This document shows positions 8,173-16,574 of a DNA stretch of 64,000 nucleotides, piece by piece. The stretch covers positions 183,867 through 247,866 of the forward strand of contig NZ_FOGB01000004.1 in the NCBI RefSeq assembly GCF_900111095.1, read 5' to 3'. Numbering within the stretch: position 1 is the first letter of the stretch; each line of letters starts with the position of its first letter. Under the pieces are notes generated by a model that worked only from the letters and a program-made list of their open reading frames with translations, ran no database searches and was not told the origin of the DNA. The stretch comes from Amphritea atlantica (GTDB lineage Bacteria; Pseudomonadota; Gammaproteobacteria; Pseudomonadales; Balneatricaceae). Made by a program: the position numbers and the translations under genes.

Positions 8173-8971
8173 AGTGAGTTTCTCCATTGCGATCTGACCA
8201 GCTGATGCTGTAACTTTTTGTGGTATTCCGCGGCTGAAGTTTGACGCCTTTCAGCCAGAGTCTGAGTGCTTCCCAGTGGATCGCTCCCATCACTTTCAGG
8301 GTCATCAGGGGGTGACTGATAAACAGCCTGAGCAGGTTTATATCGTTTATCTCCTGTCGTTGTCCGGTAAACGTGGCATTCAGTATCGGAGTGATCTTCG
8401 CGTCATCTCTGCAGCTCTGTTGAATGCATACGGAAATCCTTTCCCGGGGCGGCAGGATTCTGAAACTATAGGCGGTGTCCATGGGCATAAACGGACTGAC
8501 ATACATCAGCTTATGGCAGCTATGGCGGACAATCTTATCATCGGGATTATCGTTCACCAGCAGATAACTGTGCCGTTGGCCGAAGGTGTTGCTGACCTCA
8601 TAAAGTATCACCTCCACCTGATTGTCAGGGTTATAGCAGAAGTAGACACTCAGAGGATTAAAGGTATACCCCAGAATTCTTGGATAGCAGAGCAGCTCAA
8701 TGCGGTGTGTGGCTGATGCATAACCCCGGGATGACAGCAGCCCGGTGATCTCCTGACGTAACCGACCCTCTCCGCGACCATAATCTTTTTCGTGAAATGA
8801 CATCAGGCCGAAGCGGTTGATAGCAAAATATCTCAGGGTGTTGCTTAGCAGAGGCAGTTCATCGAGGTCGATGCACAGCGAGAAAACCCGATAGATAAAA
8901 CGATGCCGCTTCGGTGTAAAACGGTGATGCATAACAACACCAGCGAACACTGAGGAGTTCAGTTTAGCCAT
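8159..8971 (-). CDS. DUF1365 protein
   Basis: 270 residues. DUF1365 signatures include VMHHRFTPKRHRFIYRVFSL at the N-terminus, LLCYPRILGYTFNPLSVYFCY and a late SHKLMYVSPFMPMDTAYSF. The family is almost always encoded between an FAD-dependent oxidase and cfa, as here (overlapping by 8 bases upstream and 14 downstream), and is thought to take part in furan or modified fatty-acid formation. The biochemical activity is not established. Confidence 0.88.
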   Translation of the reverse strand: MAKLNSSVFAGVVMHHRFTPKRHRFIYRVFSLCIDLDELPLLSNTLRYFAINRFGLMSFHEKDYGRGEGRLRQEITGLLSSRGYASATHRIELLCYPRILGYTFNPLSVYFCYNPDNQVEVILYEVSNTFGQRHSYLLVNDNPDDKIVRHSCHKLMYVSPFMPMDTAYSFRILPPRERISVCIQQSCRDDAKITPILNATFTGQRQEINDINLLRLFISHPLMTLKVMGAIHWEALRLWLKGVKLQPRNTTKSYSISWSDRNGETHYENL

Positions 8972-10340
8972 GGATGCGGGTCCTTATCTCATCCTCCATA
9001 GACCTTTCAGGCGGTCTTTGGGTGACGATAATTCTGCTGTTGGGGTTGTCCAGATGCCAGGGGCGGGGAATCCCCCCCAGTTGCTCTGCGACTGCCAGCC
9101 CCGATTGCAGTCCATCTTCATGAAAACCATAACCAAACCATGCCCCGCAGAACCAGGTTTTTTGCTGTCCCTGAAGACTCCAGAGATTCTGCTGCTGGGT
9201 CAGAGAGTTCTGGTCAAAGGCGGGGTGATCGTAGAAAAAACTGCGTATCAGTTTATCTGCTGCAGGCTCTTTCGGGGGATTGAGAGACACGATGACCGGT
9301 TGCTCAGTCGCCAGTGGCTGCAAACGGTTCATCCAGTAACTGACAGAAACCTGGCGCTCGTCTCTGGCGTTGCCTGACGCCATATAATTCCAGCTGGACC
9401 AGACCTTTTTGTTCTGCGGTAGCAGGCTCTCATCAAGATGAAGATACGCCCGGTTCCTCTGATAGGGGACGCTGCTCAGCAGTTGCTGTTCCTCTGCGGT
9501 GGGCTTTTCCAGCAGAGCCAGAGCCTGATCAGCATGGCAGGCCAGCACTACCTCATCATAGTGCTCCCGGGCACCGTGAAGGTCTTCGATAACCACGAAG
9601 TCCGGGTGACGGATGATTTTGTGTATGCGGCTGTTAATTCTGACATTATCTGCCAGTTCGGTGGCGATTCTGCTGACGTAGCCGATACTGCCGCCTGGGA
9701 TGGTATGCCATTGAGGCCGGTCATTAATCTGTAACAGGCCATGGTTCTGACAGAAACGGAGAAAACTCAGCGCAGGATACCTGAGCATCTGCTGCACCGG
9801 GGTGGACCAGATGGCCGCCCCCATAGGCAGCAGGTGGTCATAGATAAAACGATCACCGTAGCTATGCTGGCTGAGTAACTGCTCCAGAGTGAGGTTTGCC
9901 AGTGAAGGATCAGCCATCATCCTGTCTGCGTTGCGATAGAAGCGCATCAGGTCTCTGATCATCGACCAGAAGGCCGGACTGATCAGGTTGCGTTTCTGCG
10001 CAAACAGACCATTCAGACCGGTGCCACTGTACTCTAACCGTCCATTGTCTACCGAGACTGCGAATGACATATCGGTGGCACAGGTTGGCAGGTTGATATG
10101 TTCAAAGAACTTAACCAGATTGGGATAGTTCACCGGGTTAAAAACGATGAACCCGGTATCGACATCGATCTGAGTGCCGTCGAGATCGAACCGGACAGTA
10201 TTGGAATGGCCACCCAACCGGTCATCCTTTTCATAGAGTGTTACCCGGTGGGCTTTGTTCAACAGCCAGGCGCAGCTCAGGCCGGCAATACCGGAACCGA
10301 TAACGGCAATTTTTTTCGGGCGGATGGCAGTAATATTCAT
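8964..10340 (-). CDS. FAD-dependent amine-oxidase-like oxidoreductase
   Basis: About 458 residues starting at MNITAIRPKKIAVIG; the long in-frame extension to 10556 runs through the divergent promoter region and is unlikely to be translated. It carries a Rossmann FAD motif VIGSGIAGLSCAWLL, then LYEKDDRLGGHSNTV and DTGFIVFNPVNYPNL, as in the NAD(P)/FAD amine-oxidase family linked to DUF1365 and cfa. The C-terminus has the second FAD contact region (WFCGAWFGYGFHEDG). It probably oxidises or desaturates a lipid substrate. It is the first gene of the operon, with an ECF-type promoter upstream. Confidence 0.85.
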   Translation of the reverse strand: MNITAIRPKKIAVIGSGIAGLSCAWLLNKAHRVTLYEKDDRLGGHSNTVRFDLDGTQIDVDTGFIVFNPVNYPNLVKFFEHINLPTCATDMSFAVSVDNGRLEYSGTGLNGLFAQKRNLISPAFWSMIRDLMRFYRNADRMMADPSLANLTLEQLLSQHSYGDRFIYDHLLPMGAAIWSTPVQQMLRYPALSFLRFCQNHGLLQINDRPQWHTIPGGSIGYVSRIATELADNVRINSRIHKIIRHPDFVVIEDLHGAREHYDEVVLACHADQALALLEKPTAEEQQLLSSVPYQRNRAYLHLDESLLPQNKKVWSSWNYMASGNARDERQVSVSYWMNRLQPLATEQPVIVSLNPPKEPAADKLIRSFFYDHPAFDQNSLTQQQNLWSLQGQQKTWFCGAWFGYGFHEDGLQSGLAVAEQLGGIPRPWHLDNPNSRIIVTQRPPERSMEDEIRTRIHG

Positions 10341-10422
10341 CGGAGCAGTCCATACTGTGATCTGTTTGACGCGCGGTAACAAAATGAATAAACAATCGTT
10401 CAGCAAGCGCATTATTTGCAGG

Positions 10423-10452
10423 GCTATACGTGAAGGTTTCAAAATAGGATCA
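10423..10452 (-). promoter_or_regulatory. Candidate ECF promoter for the oxidase-DUF1365-cfa operon
   Basis: On the minus strand TGATCC (10452-10447), an exact 18-base spacer and TATAGC (10428-10423) lie about 85 bases upstream of the oxidase start. The -35 is identical to that of the divergent sigma-gene promoter. Confidence 0.6.
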
Positions 10453-10504
10453 CAGATTCTGTTGTGAATAAAGCAGTTACCCGGCAAAATTTTTTCAGCT
10501 GGGA

Positions 10505-10535
10505 TGATCCGGTTAATTATCTGAATACGTAAAGG
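10505..10535 (+). promoter_or_regulatory. Candidate autoregulatory ECF promoter of the sigma gene
   Basis: TGATCC (10505-10510) followed after 19 bases by TAAAGG (10530-10535). Transcription would begin near 10541, so the ATG at 10541 would have almost no leader. This favours the GTG at 10568, which has GGGAGAGG in front, as the true start. Confidence 0.6.
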
Positions 10536-10567
10536 GGTATATGAAGAACAGACCACCGGGAGAGGAT

Positions 10568-11146
10568 GTGGATAACATCGTACAACTGAGTCAGGCCGAG
10601 ATGGCCAGTGCAGACTGGAGCGATCTGTTGGGCCGATTGGCGGTAAAACCAGATAAATCGATCTATGCCCGGTTGTTCAACCATTTTGCGCCCAGGGTTA
10701 AGGCCTATATCGTACGGTTGGGCGTGGCTATCTCCGCTGCCGAAGAGGTGACGCAGGAGGTGATGCTATCGGTGTGGCGCAAGGCACACATGTATCATCC
10801 GGATAAAGCGGCGGCCAGCACCTGGATCTTTACTCTGGCACGAAATCAGAGCATCGACTGGATGCGTAAGCAGAAATATCCCCAGTACAGTCTTGATGAG
10901 TGGAGTGAAACGGCTTGCGAGTCAGGACAGGGGGAGCAGGAAGTATTATCAGACCGGGTAGCACAGGCGATCAGCCAGCTGCCGGAAAAGCAGGCGCAGG
11001 TTATCTACATGTCTTATTTCGAAGGGCGATCACACGGTGATATCGCCAGCCGTCTCGATATCCCTCTGGGGAGTGTTAAATCCAGAATCCGCCTGGCAAC
11101 AGAAAAACTGAAACAGATCTGGGGAGGTGATGAGTATGAACATTAA
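10568..11146 (+). CDS. rpoE: ECF RNA polymerase sigma factor (RpoE/ECF11-like)
   Basis: About 192 residues from the GTG at 10568; the upstream ATG at 10541 gives 201. Region 2 is present as FNHFAPRVKAYIVRLG, AAEEVTQEVMLSVWRKA and STWIFTLARNQSIDWMRK. Region 4 is LPEKQAQVIYMSYFEGRSHGDIASRLDIPLGSVKSRIRLA. It overlaps a ChrR-type anti-sigma gene, the defining context of the group that responds to singlet oxygen. The predicted regulon within the window is three transcription units carrying TGATC-type promoters. Confidence 0.9.
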   Translation: MDNIVQLSQAEMASADWSDLLGRLAVKPDKSIYARLFNHFAPRVKAYIVRLGVAISAAEEVTQEVMLSVWRKAHMYHPDKAAASTWIFTLARNQSIDWMRKQKYPQYSLDEWSETACESGQGEQEVLSDRVAQAISQLPEKQAQVIYMSYFEGRSHGDIASRLDIPLGSVKSRIRLATEKLKQIWGGDEYEH

Positions 11147-11789
11147 TCATCACCTCGATGATGCAACCCTTATCAGCTATTCGGCTGGCGCTCTGTCCCA
11201 GGGCATGGCGCTGGTGGTGGCATCCCATCTGTCGATCTGTCCACAGTGTCGTGAGCGGGCTGAGCACTCTGATGCCGTTGGTGGTGCACTGCTGGAATCA
11301 CTGGAGCCCGAAACCGTTGCCGATGATATGCTGGCATCGGTACTGACTCAGCTTGATGAACTGCCGACCAAGCAGGAGAGCGTCCCGGTTACGCCTATCG
11401 TCATGGATCCTGAGATACCGGCCCCCTTAAGAGAGTATATTCACTGCCCTCTGGATCAGCTGGAGTGGAAACGGATCGTTCCTGGTGTTGCTTACTATGA
11501 TATGCCCTGGGAGGGACATGGTGTTTCCCGGCTGCTGAGAATTGCACCGGGAAAGGCGATGCTGGCGCACACCCACAATGGCAATGAGCTGACCATGGTG
11601 CTGCGAGGCTCTTTTTCCGATGAGGTTGGGCGTTTCTGCCGCGGCGATGTGGCCGATCTGGATGATCAGATTGAACATCAACCGCTGGTCGATAGTAAAG
11701 TGGATTGTATCTGTCTGATCGCTACCGATGCGCCTCTCAGGTTTACCACTTTGTTTGGTAAGCTGGTACAGCCAATCACTGGTTTCTGA
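11136..11789 (+). CDS. chrR: ChrR-type zinc anti-sigma factor with cupin domain
   Basis: About 218 residues. The N-terminal anti-sigma domain has the zinc ligands in HHLDD and HLSICPQC. The C-terminal cupin (about residues 110-205) has HTHNGNELTMVLRGSF and a late DQIEHQP. ChrR holds the ECF sigma inactive; singlet oxygen releases it through the cupin domain in studied species. The start at 11136 is chosen because GGGGAGG (11121-11127) is correctly spaced; the upstream ATG at 11130 is too close. It overlaps the sigma gene by 11 bases. Confidence 0.9.
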   Translation: MNINHHLDDATLISYSAGALSQGMALVVASHLSICPQCRERAEHSDAVGGALLESLEPETVADDMLASVLTQLDELPTKQESVPVTPIVMDPEIPAPLREYIHCPLDQLEWKRIVPGVAYYDMPWEGHGVSRLLRIAPGKAMLAHTHNGNELTMVLRGSFSDEVGRFCRGDVADLDDQIEHQPLVDSKVDCICLIATDAPLRFTTLFGKLVQPITGF

Positions 11790-11793
11790 TCCG

Positions 11794-12018
11794 ATGGCAG
11801 AAAGGAACCGATTTAACCCGTCTAAATTGCATTTGAGTAAGTGGACAGCGGTTGAACCGCACAATAAAGAGAAACATTTTTTAGTGACGAAGTTGCTGAA
11901 AGATGATGACGGTGTTGTTCAACAGTGCGTTCTTGAAGCCGTGATCAGCCACCGGGAACACGTTATTCACTGGCAGATACTGGCTGATAGTGATCACTGG
12001 AAACAGGGGTGGTGCTAA
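11794..12018 (+). CDS. Small Trp-rich conserved protein (TIGR02450 type)
   Basis: About 74 residues beginning MAERNRFNPSKLHLSKWTAV and ending with DSDHWKQGWC. The motif SKWTAVEPHNKEKHFLVTKL and the tryptophan-rich end are those of the TIGR02450 family. The start lies four bases after the chrR stop, so translation is likely coupled. The function is unknown; association with photo-oxidative stress or photolyase genes is common. Confidence 0.85.
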   Translation: MAERNRFNPSKLHLSKWTAVEPHNKEKHFLVTKLLKDDDGVVQQCVLEAVISHREHVIHWQILADSDHWKQGWC

Positions 12019-12029
12019 ACTTTTATATT

Positions 12030-12059
12030 AAAAAGCCGGGCAGTGATGACCGGCTTTTT
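12030..12059. terminator. Bidirectional intrinsic terminator
   Basis: AAAAAGCCGG and CCGGCTTTTT form a perfect 10-bp stem with a 10-base loop, with A-runs and T-runs at the two ends. It ends both the sigma/ChrR operon on the plus strand and the gspL-M-C-D operon on the minus strand. Confidence 0.85.
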
Positions 12060-12103
12060 GCTGAGTGCTGATCTGTTTCAGTTCTGCTTCTCCGATCTTC
12101 TGG

Positions 12104-14221
12104 TTACAGTTTCAGTGCTTTCATTTGCCGCTTAAACTCATCGGTAACCTCCCGCGCCTGATTGCGGTTTTTTATCGCTGTCGGTGTGATCATCACCACC
12201 AGTTCAGTACGGCGGCTGGTTTCACTTTTGGAACCAAACAGATAGCCAAGACCGGGTACATCTTTTATCCCAGGCAGGCCTGCATCTCCCAGATCTTTGT
12301 TCTCTCTGATGAGCCCCCCCAACACCAGTGTATCGCCACTTTGTACCGCAACGGTGGTTTTAATCTGACGCTGATTGATGGTGGGAGACTGAATGCCTGA
12401 GGAGGTTGTGACAGAGGCGTCACTGACATCCTGATTGATTTCCAGTACCACCATACCGCCATCTTTGATCTGTGGCGTCACCTCCAGCAGTACACCGGTA
12501 TCCCGATATTGAACCGAAGTGGTGATCAGATTGCCGCTGCTGTTTGAGGTATTCGTGGTTTCAGAGGTGGAGATAGGCACCTGATCACCAACCTTGATTG
12601 AGGCGGACTGGTTATCCAGCACCATTAGTGAGGGGGAGGAGATCACATTGATGCGGCTGTCAGAGGCCAGTGCAGTCAACAGGGCCAGCGGATTGTTGAG
12701 GCGGTCCAGCACCTCATATTTGAAACCACTGGCGCTTTGTGGACTAGAAAGGGAACCATAACCGGTATCGCCGTTGCCAAACCCGTTTTTGAAGAACCAG
12801 TCGATCCCGTATTTCAGATCCCCGGAGAGCTTCACCTCGACAATAGTGGCTTCAACCAAAACCTGCTGAGGCAGTACATCCAGCTTCTGTAGCGCCAGTT
12901 CTACCACTCCGTAGTCGGCCTGGGTGGCCAGCACCAGCAGCGAGTTGTTCTCTTCGTCGGCAATAATACTGATCTCGCCAAGATTACTCAGCGAGGTCTG
13001 ACTGGTCAGAGGTGTCAGTGTTCCCTGGCTGGAAATCACGGCGGGTGTCCCTGTTGCTGGTGCGGCTGCCGTGGTCGGGGATGGGGAGCGGGGACCGCTG
13101 CCCTGGTTGCCTGACTTCGAACGCTGCCCTGAGAACAGCTGCTCAAGCATGCCGGCCAGGTGTGATGCTTTACCGTATTTGACCTTGTACACATGCAGCG
13201 AGGTGCTGGCGAGATTGTCCATCCGGTCGAGCCGCTCGATCCACTGCTGAGCACTTTTCAGGTATTGCGGCTGAGGTGTGATCACCATCACGGTATTCAA
13301 CCGTTCGATCGGGACAAATTTAACCAGCCCCGCCATTGGACCGGAGGATTTATCACCAAAGACATTTTCCAGCTCACCCAGTATTGTCCGGGTATCCACT
13401 GACTGTAAGCGGAACAGACCGATCGACATGCCCCGCAGCTGGTTGACGTCAAAAGTCTCAATGGTGTTGAGCAGGGTGTTCAGTTCGGTGCGGGAGCCGG
13501 ACATCAGCAGCAGGTTATGGGGCTCATCGACTGTGATCCGGGCACCCTCTGATGCCACCGATTTGAGAATTTTTTCCATCTCTTTGGCTGCGATATAGCG
13601 TAGCGGTGTTACCAGCGTCTGGAAGCCCTGATCATTCTGCAGTTTCAGTTGTGGAGCGCCGCCGGCCAGGGTGTTGCTCTTGGGCATGATCTCAATCAGG
13701 TGGCCGTTATCCCGCAGTACCGCACCATGCATAAACAGCAGTGAGTCGAGGGTGGGGATCAGGGCATCGCGATTCAGGGGCTGACTGGTGTGCAGCGACA
13801 CCCTGATATTGACAGCGTCATTAATCGCATAGTTGCGGTTCAGAATATCCCCGAGAATGGTTTTTGCCACCTCATGGATATCCGTATCGTTAAAATTGAG
13901 GGTGATATTTCCCTCGCCACTACCCGTGGACGCCGGTTGGCTCTGGGTTATCATCGGCCGGGCTTCGGACACCAGCTCAAATCGTTGTCGCTCCGGGACA
14001 GAGGAGGGGCTGCCCTGATTCTGTTGCATAGCCACGCCAGTTGTATTATTGGCTCCTGCCGCGCTATTTCGGTCCTGATTGCGTTGGTGAATAATCTGGC
14101 CAACGGGTTGCTTTGGGGTCAGTCCTTCATCTTTATAGATGGCTGAGCTGTTACATCCTGTCAGACCTGAGAGGGTGACCAGCAGCGGTATAACTTTCCA
14201 AATAGATATATTGTTCATCAA
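12104..14221 (-). CDS. gspD: Type II secretion outer-membrane secretin GspD
   Basis: 705 residues. It has a lipoprotein-type signal (LSGLTGC), an N0 domain (INLNFNDTD-like segment near 110-190), N1-N3 domains with PQYLKSAQQWIERLDRMD, and the secretin core from about 470. The core has VEATIVEVKLSGDLKYGIDW, VGDQVPIST, YRDTGVLLEVTPQI and the final VPGLGYLFGS. The secretin forms the outer-membrane exit pore. A Ser/Gly/Pro-rich insert (about 370-400) separates N3 from the core. It is the last gene of the 153-residue protein-protease-gspL-M-C-D operon. An intact lipobox suggests that no separate pilotin is needed. Confidence 0.93.
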   Translation of the reverse strand: MMNNISIWKVIPLLVTLSGLTGCNSSAIYKDEGLTPKQPVGQIIHQRNQDRNSAAGANNTTGVAMQQNQGSPSSVPERQRFELVSEARPMITQSQPASTGSGEGNITLNFNDTDIHEVAKTILGDILNRNYAINDAVNIRVSLHTSQPLNRDALIPTLDSLLFMHGAVLRDNGHLIEIMPKSNTLAGGAPQLKLQNDQGFQTLVTPLRYIAAKEMEKILKSVASEGARITVDEPHNLLLMSGSRTELNTLLNTIETFDVNQLRGMSIGLFRLQSVDTRTILGELENVFGDKSSGPMAGLVKFVPIERLNTVMVITPQPQYLKSAQQWIERLDRMDNLASTSLHVYKVKYGKASHLAGMLEQLFSGQRSKSGNQGSGPRSPSPTTAAAPATGTPAVISSQGTLTPLTSQTSLSNLGEISIIADEENNSLLVLATQADYGVVELALQKLDVLPQQVLVEATIVEVKLSGDLKYGIDWFFKNGFGNGDTGYGSLSSPQSASGFKYEVLDRLNNPLALLTALASDSRINVISSPSLMVLDNQSASIKVGDQVPISTSETTNTSNSSGNLITTSVQYRDTGVLLEVTPQIKDGGMVVLEINQDVSDASVTTSSGIQSPTINQRQIKTTVAVQSGDTLVLGGLIRENKDLGDAGLPGIKDVPGLGYLFGSKSETSRRTELVVMITPTAIKNRNQAREVTDEFKRQMKALKL

Positions 14222-14230
14222 ACTCTCCTG

Positions 14231-14818
14231 CTACTGGTTATCCAACGGGCGCACGACTTTGCCATACTGACTCTGATTCATAAAAAGAGAGGAGGACCTG
14301 CTGCGCCCTGCCTGCGAGGGGGCTGCAGGTTTAATCAAAGGCATTTCAATTTTACGTCCATCATTACTAAACGTGACGCTATCCGGCGTTATCTCATCGA
14401 GTGTCCAGTCACTCAGCTTCATCCCGCTTCTCAGCGACTCATAGTTCTTCTTGCCGATAGCGCTGAAGAGGGCCACATTATCCTCTCCATTGATAATAAT
14501 ACCTGTGAGTATCCAGTCCTGTTCTGGTGTGCGGTCCGGTCTGCGGATAGCGGTCATCGCAGTGCTGATCTCCTGGGGTTTACGGGTGGAGTAAAACAGT
14601 GGCCGTTCACTGATCTCGAGAAACTGATCGATCTGCAGATCGGGTTCCGCAATTGATGGTAGCTCTGGAAGCGATGAAGGCTCGGAGAGCTGCTCATTTG
14701 ACAGTTGTGTTGGCTCAGCAACCGGCATCATGAACTGAGCGCTAAGAATAGCGGTTAATATTGCCATTACACCCAGTTGCAGCAGGGTTAGCCGGGTCAG
14801 GTAGCGGACTGTGTTCAT
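14231..14818 (-). CDS. gspC: Type II secretion inner-membrane protein GspC-like
   Basis: 195 residues. A short cytosolic N-terminus is followed by one membrane helix (LLQLGVMAILTAILSAQFMM) and then a periplasmic homology region with WILTGIIINGEDNVALFS and MKLSDWTLDEITPDSVTFS. This matches GspC/PilP-type HR domains that touch the N0 domain of the secretin. No PDZ domain is present, so it is a short GspC. The start overlaps the gspM stop as ATGA, and gspD begins 9 bases later. Confidence 0.75.
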   Translation of the reverse strand: MNTVRYLTRLTLLQLGVMAILTAILSAQFMMPVAEPTQLSNEQLSEPSSLPELPSIAEPDLQIDQFLEISERPLFYSTRKPQEISTAMTAIRRPDRTPEQDWILTGIIINGEDNVALFSAIGKKNYESLRSGMKLSDWTLDEITPDSVTFSNDGRKIEMPLIKPAAPSQAGRSRSSSLFMNQSQYGKVVRPLDNQ

Positions 14819-15402
14819 AACGTCTCCCTGCCGGTGGTGTAGCCCGTGAGGTTAAAGCGGATATCCAGTGGTGGCAATACCTGCCTGCGGGCGTAACTGG
14901 AGGTTCGTATCGGGGCGGAGCTTATGCTCAGGTCCTCGACATAGAGTCCGGGTTTGCTGGTTTCCAGAGCAAACAGTAACTCTTTCAGTTCATCGATGCC
15001 CGCCTTGTACTGAACTTTCAGGGTGATGCTGCGCAGTAACTGATCGCCACTCTGTTCTGCAGGAAGCCCCTGTGTACTGACGATCTGGCCGCCAGTGCGG
15101 GCAACAAGCTGCTTCAGATGCTGCTGTAATTTCGCGGACACCACCGAGCGGGTTTCGCCTTCCAGAAAGTAGGGCCTTAATGGGGAGTCCTGTTTCACCT
15201 GCTGTAGTAATGCTTCCTCGTTGGGGCGGCTGTTATTCAGATTCTGGTAGCGTTGCAGCTGAAATGTCAGGGTTTCGATCTGATCATTCGCCTGTTGATA
15301 GCGGCTGATAACCGGGCCGATGACCAGCAGGTAAAGCAGAGTCAGCACCGTTGCCAGTATCCCCAGAGCCAGATAACGTTGCTGCTGTTTATTGAGCTGC
15401 AT
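14815..15402 (-). CDS. gspM: Type II secretion protein GspM-like
   Basis: 195 residues with one N-terminal membrane helix (YLALGILATVLTLLYLLVIG), a coiled-coil stretch and a periplasmic ferredoxin-like fold region (RSITLKVQYKAGIDELKELLFALE), the GspM/PilO pattern. It overlaps gspL by 14 bases. It probably pairs with GspL in the inner-membrane platform. Confidence 0.75.
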   Translation of the reverse strand: MQLNKQQQRYLALGILATVLTLLYLLVIGPVISRYQQANDQIETLTFQLQRYQNLNNSRPNEEALLQQVKQDSPLRPYFLEGETRSVVSAKLQQHLKQLVARTGGQIVSTQGLPAEQSGDQLLRSITLKVQYKAGIDELKELLFALETSKPGLYVEDLSISSAPIRTSSYARRQVLPPLDIRFNLTGYTTGRETL

Positions 15403-16498
15403 GGCTTTCTCCCGGGCTCTGCCTGGCTGAGATCATAAAACGCTCTTTACCCGTGCGGGGGTCCTGAGTGACCGGTGAGAAAAAACTGACATCGGTGAGT
15501 TTGCCTGAGTTTTGCAGCAGAGCGATCAGCTCAGATGCATTGTCTGCTTCGCCCTGAATGCGCAGGGATCTGCCCTGCATCGACATCCTGTTCAACCATA
15601 CCTCATCGGGTAACAACCGGGTCAGTTCGTCGATCAGTGACAGTACCGAACTTTGTTGCTGTTTTATATCGACATAGTTCTGCTGTTGTTGGAACAGCGT
15701 CTGTCGTTCATCGCGAATCTGAAACACCTCTTCGGCCTGGCTGCGCAACTGGGCGACCGCTTCAGTCAGTTGTTCTATCTGAGTCTGTTTCTGCGCCAGT
15801 GGCAGACTGACGGCGGTAATCAGTAACAGCAGATTAAGACTCACCAGCGCAAACTGAAAACGCAGGTAACGGGAACGGAGAGATGCTTCATCGGATTGAG
15901 GCAGCAGGTTAAGGTGGCTGTCATGCTGGTTGAGAAACCCCTGAGGTATGATCCTGTCAGGAGCGATGCCCAGCTGCTCCAGTTGATTGAGAATAGTCTG
16001 AAGTTGCTCTTTAGGGATCAGATATAACTCTGTATGACATTGCTCTTTTCCCGGTTCATCGGTAACGGGGCCGGTATCGAAGTATACCTGGTCAGCCCTG
16101 AAGGGGGTCAGACGGTCCATCTCGAAGCGCACGACATTGTCGATATAGTCGCGGGCGTTGCGGGGCACGCTGACACGGGTCTGCAGAATCATGTCATCAG
16201 CCAGACACAGGGTTGCGTTCTGAGCTTTCGCAATCACCTGTTTTAACGTCTCGGGCAGTGAACTTTTCTCCCATGGTGACGGGAGCATCCAGTGCTGCTG
16301 GCCAGCACTGATGCTAAGTTGCTGATCCTGTAGCTCCAGAATCAGACTAAAGCTGTCCTGCTGCCATCCCGCCCGGATTCTGGCGGGCAGCATCTGGCCT
16401 AATTGGCCAAACCACCAGCTGAGAGCGCTGGATAGTGCCGCAATGATCCCCCGAAACCTCTGAGTAAACAGGCCGGAAGTTGAGCTGTTTGTCGTCAT
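15389..16498 (-). CDS. gspL: Type II secretion protein GspL-like
   Basis: 369 residues. The N-terminal cytosolic part resembles the actin-like fold of GspL/PilM (SLILELQDQQLSISAG and VRFEMDRLTPFRADQVYF). A membrane helix follows near residue 215 (FALVSLNLLLLITAVSL), then a coiled coil and a PilN-like periplasmic domain with LIDELTRLLPDEVWLNRMSM. GspL normally recruits the GspE ATPase, which here is encoded 26 kb away in the same island. Confidence 0.8.
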   Translation of the reverse strand: MTTNSSTSGLFTQRFRGIIAALSSALSWWFGQLGQMLPARIRAGWQQDSFSLILELQDQQLSISAGQQHWMLPSPWEKSSLPETLKQVIAKAQNATLCLADDMILQTRVSVPRNARDYIDNVVRFEMDRLTPFRADQVYFDTGPVTDEPGKEQCHTELYLIPKEQLQTILNQLEQLGIAPDRIIPQGFLNQHDSHLNLLPQSDEASLRSRYLRFQFALVSLNLLLLITAVSLPLAQKQTQIEQLTEAVAQLRSQAEEVFQIRDERQTLFQQQQNYVDIKQQQSSVLSLIDELTRLLPDEVWLNRMSMQGRSLRIQGEADNASELIALLQNSGKLTDVSFFSPVTQDPRTGKERFMISARQSPGESHAAQ

Positions 16499-16574
16499 CT
16501 GCTGGTAACCCCCCGGTTTTCAGCATCCGTTATAAGCAGCGGGCTCACTGCCAGCTGCAACCTCATTTATATCT

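Noticed and set aside
10341-10556. N-terminal extension of the FAD oxidoreductase up to 10556
   Set aside because: It would cover both divergent ECF promoters, lacks family similarity, and the conserved protein begins just before the FAD motif.
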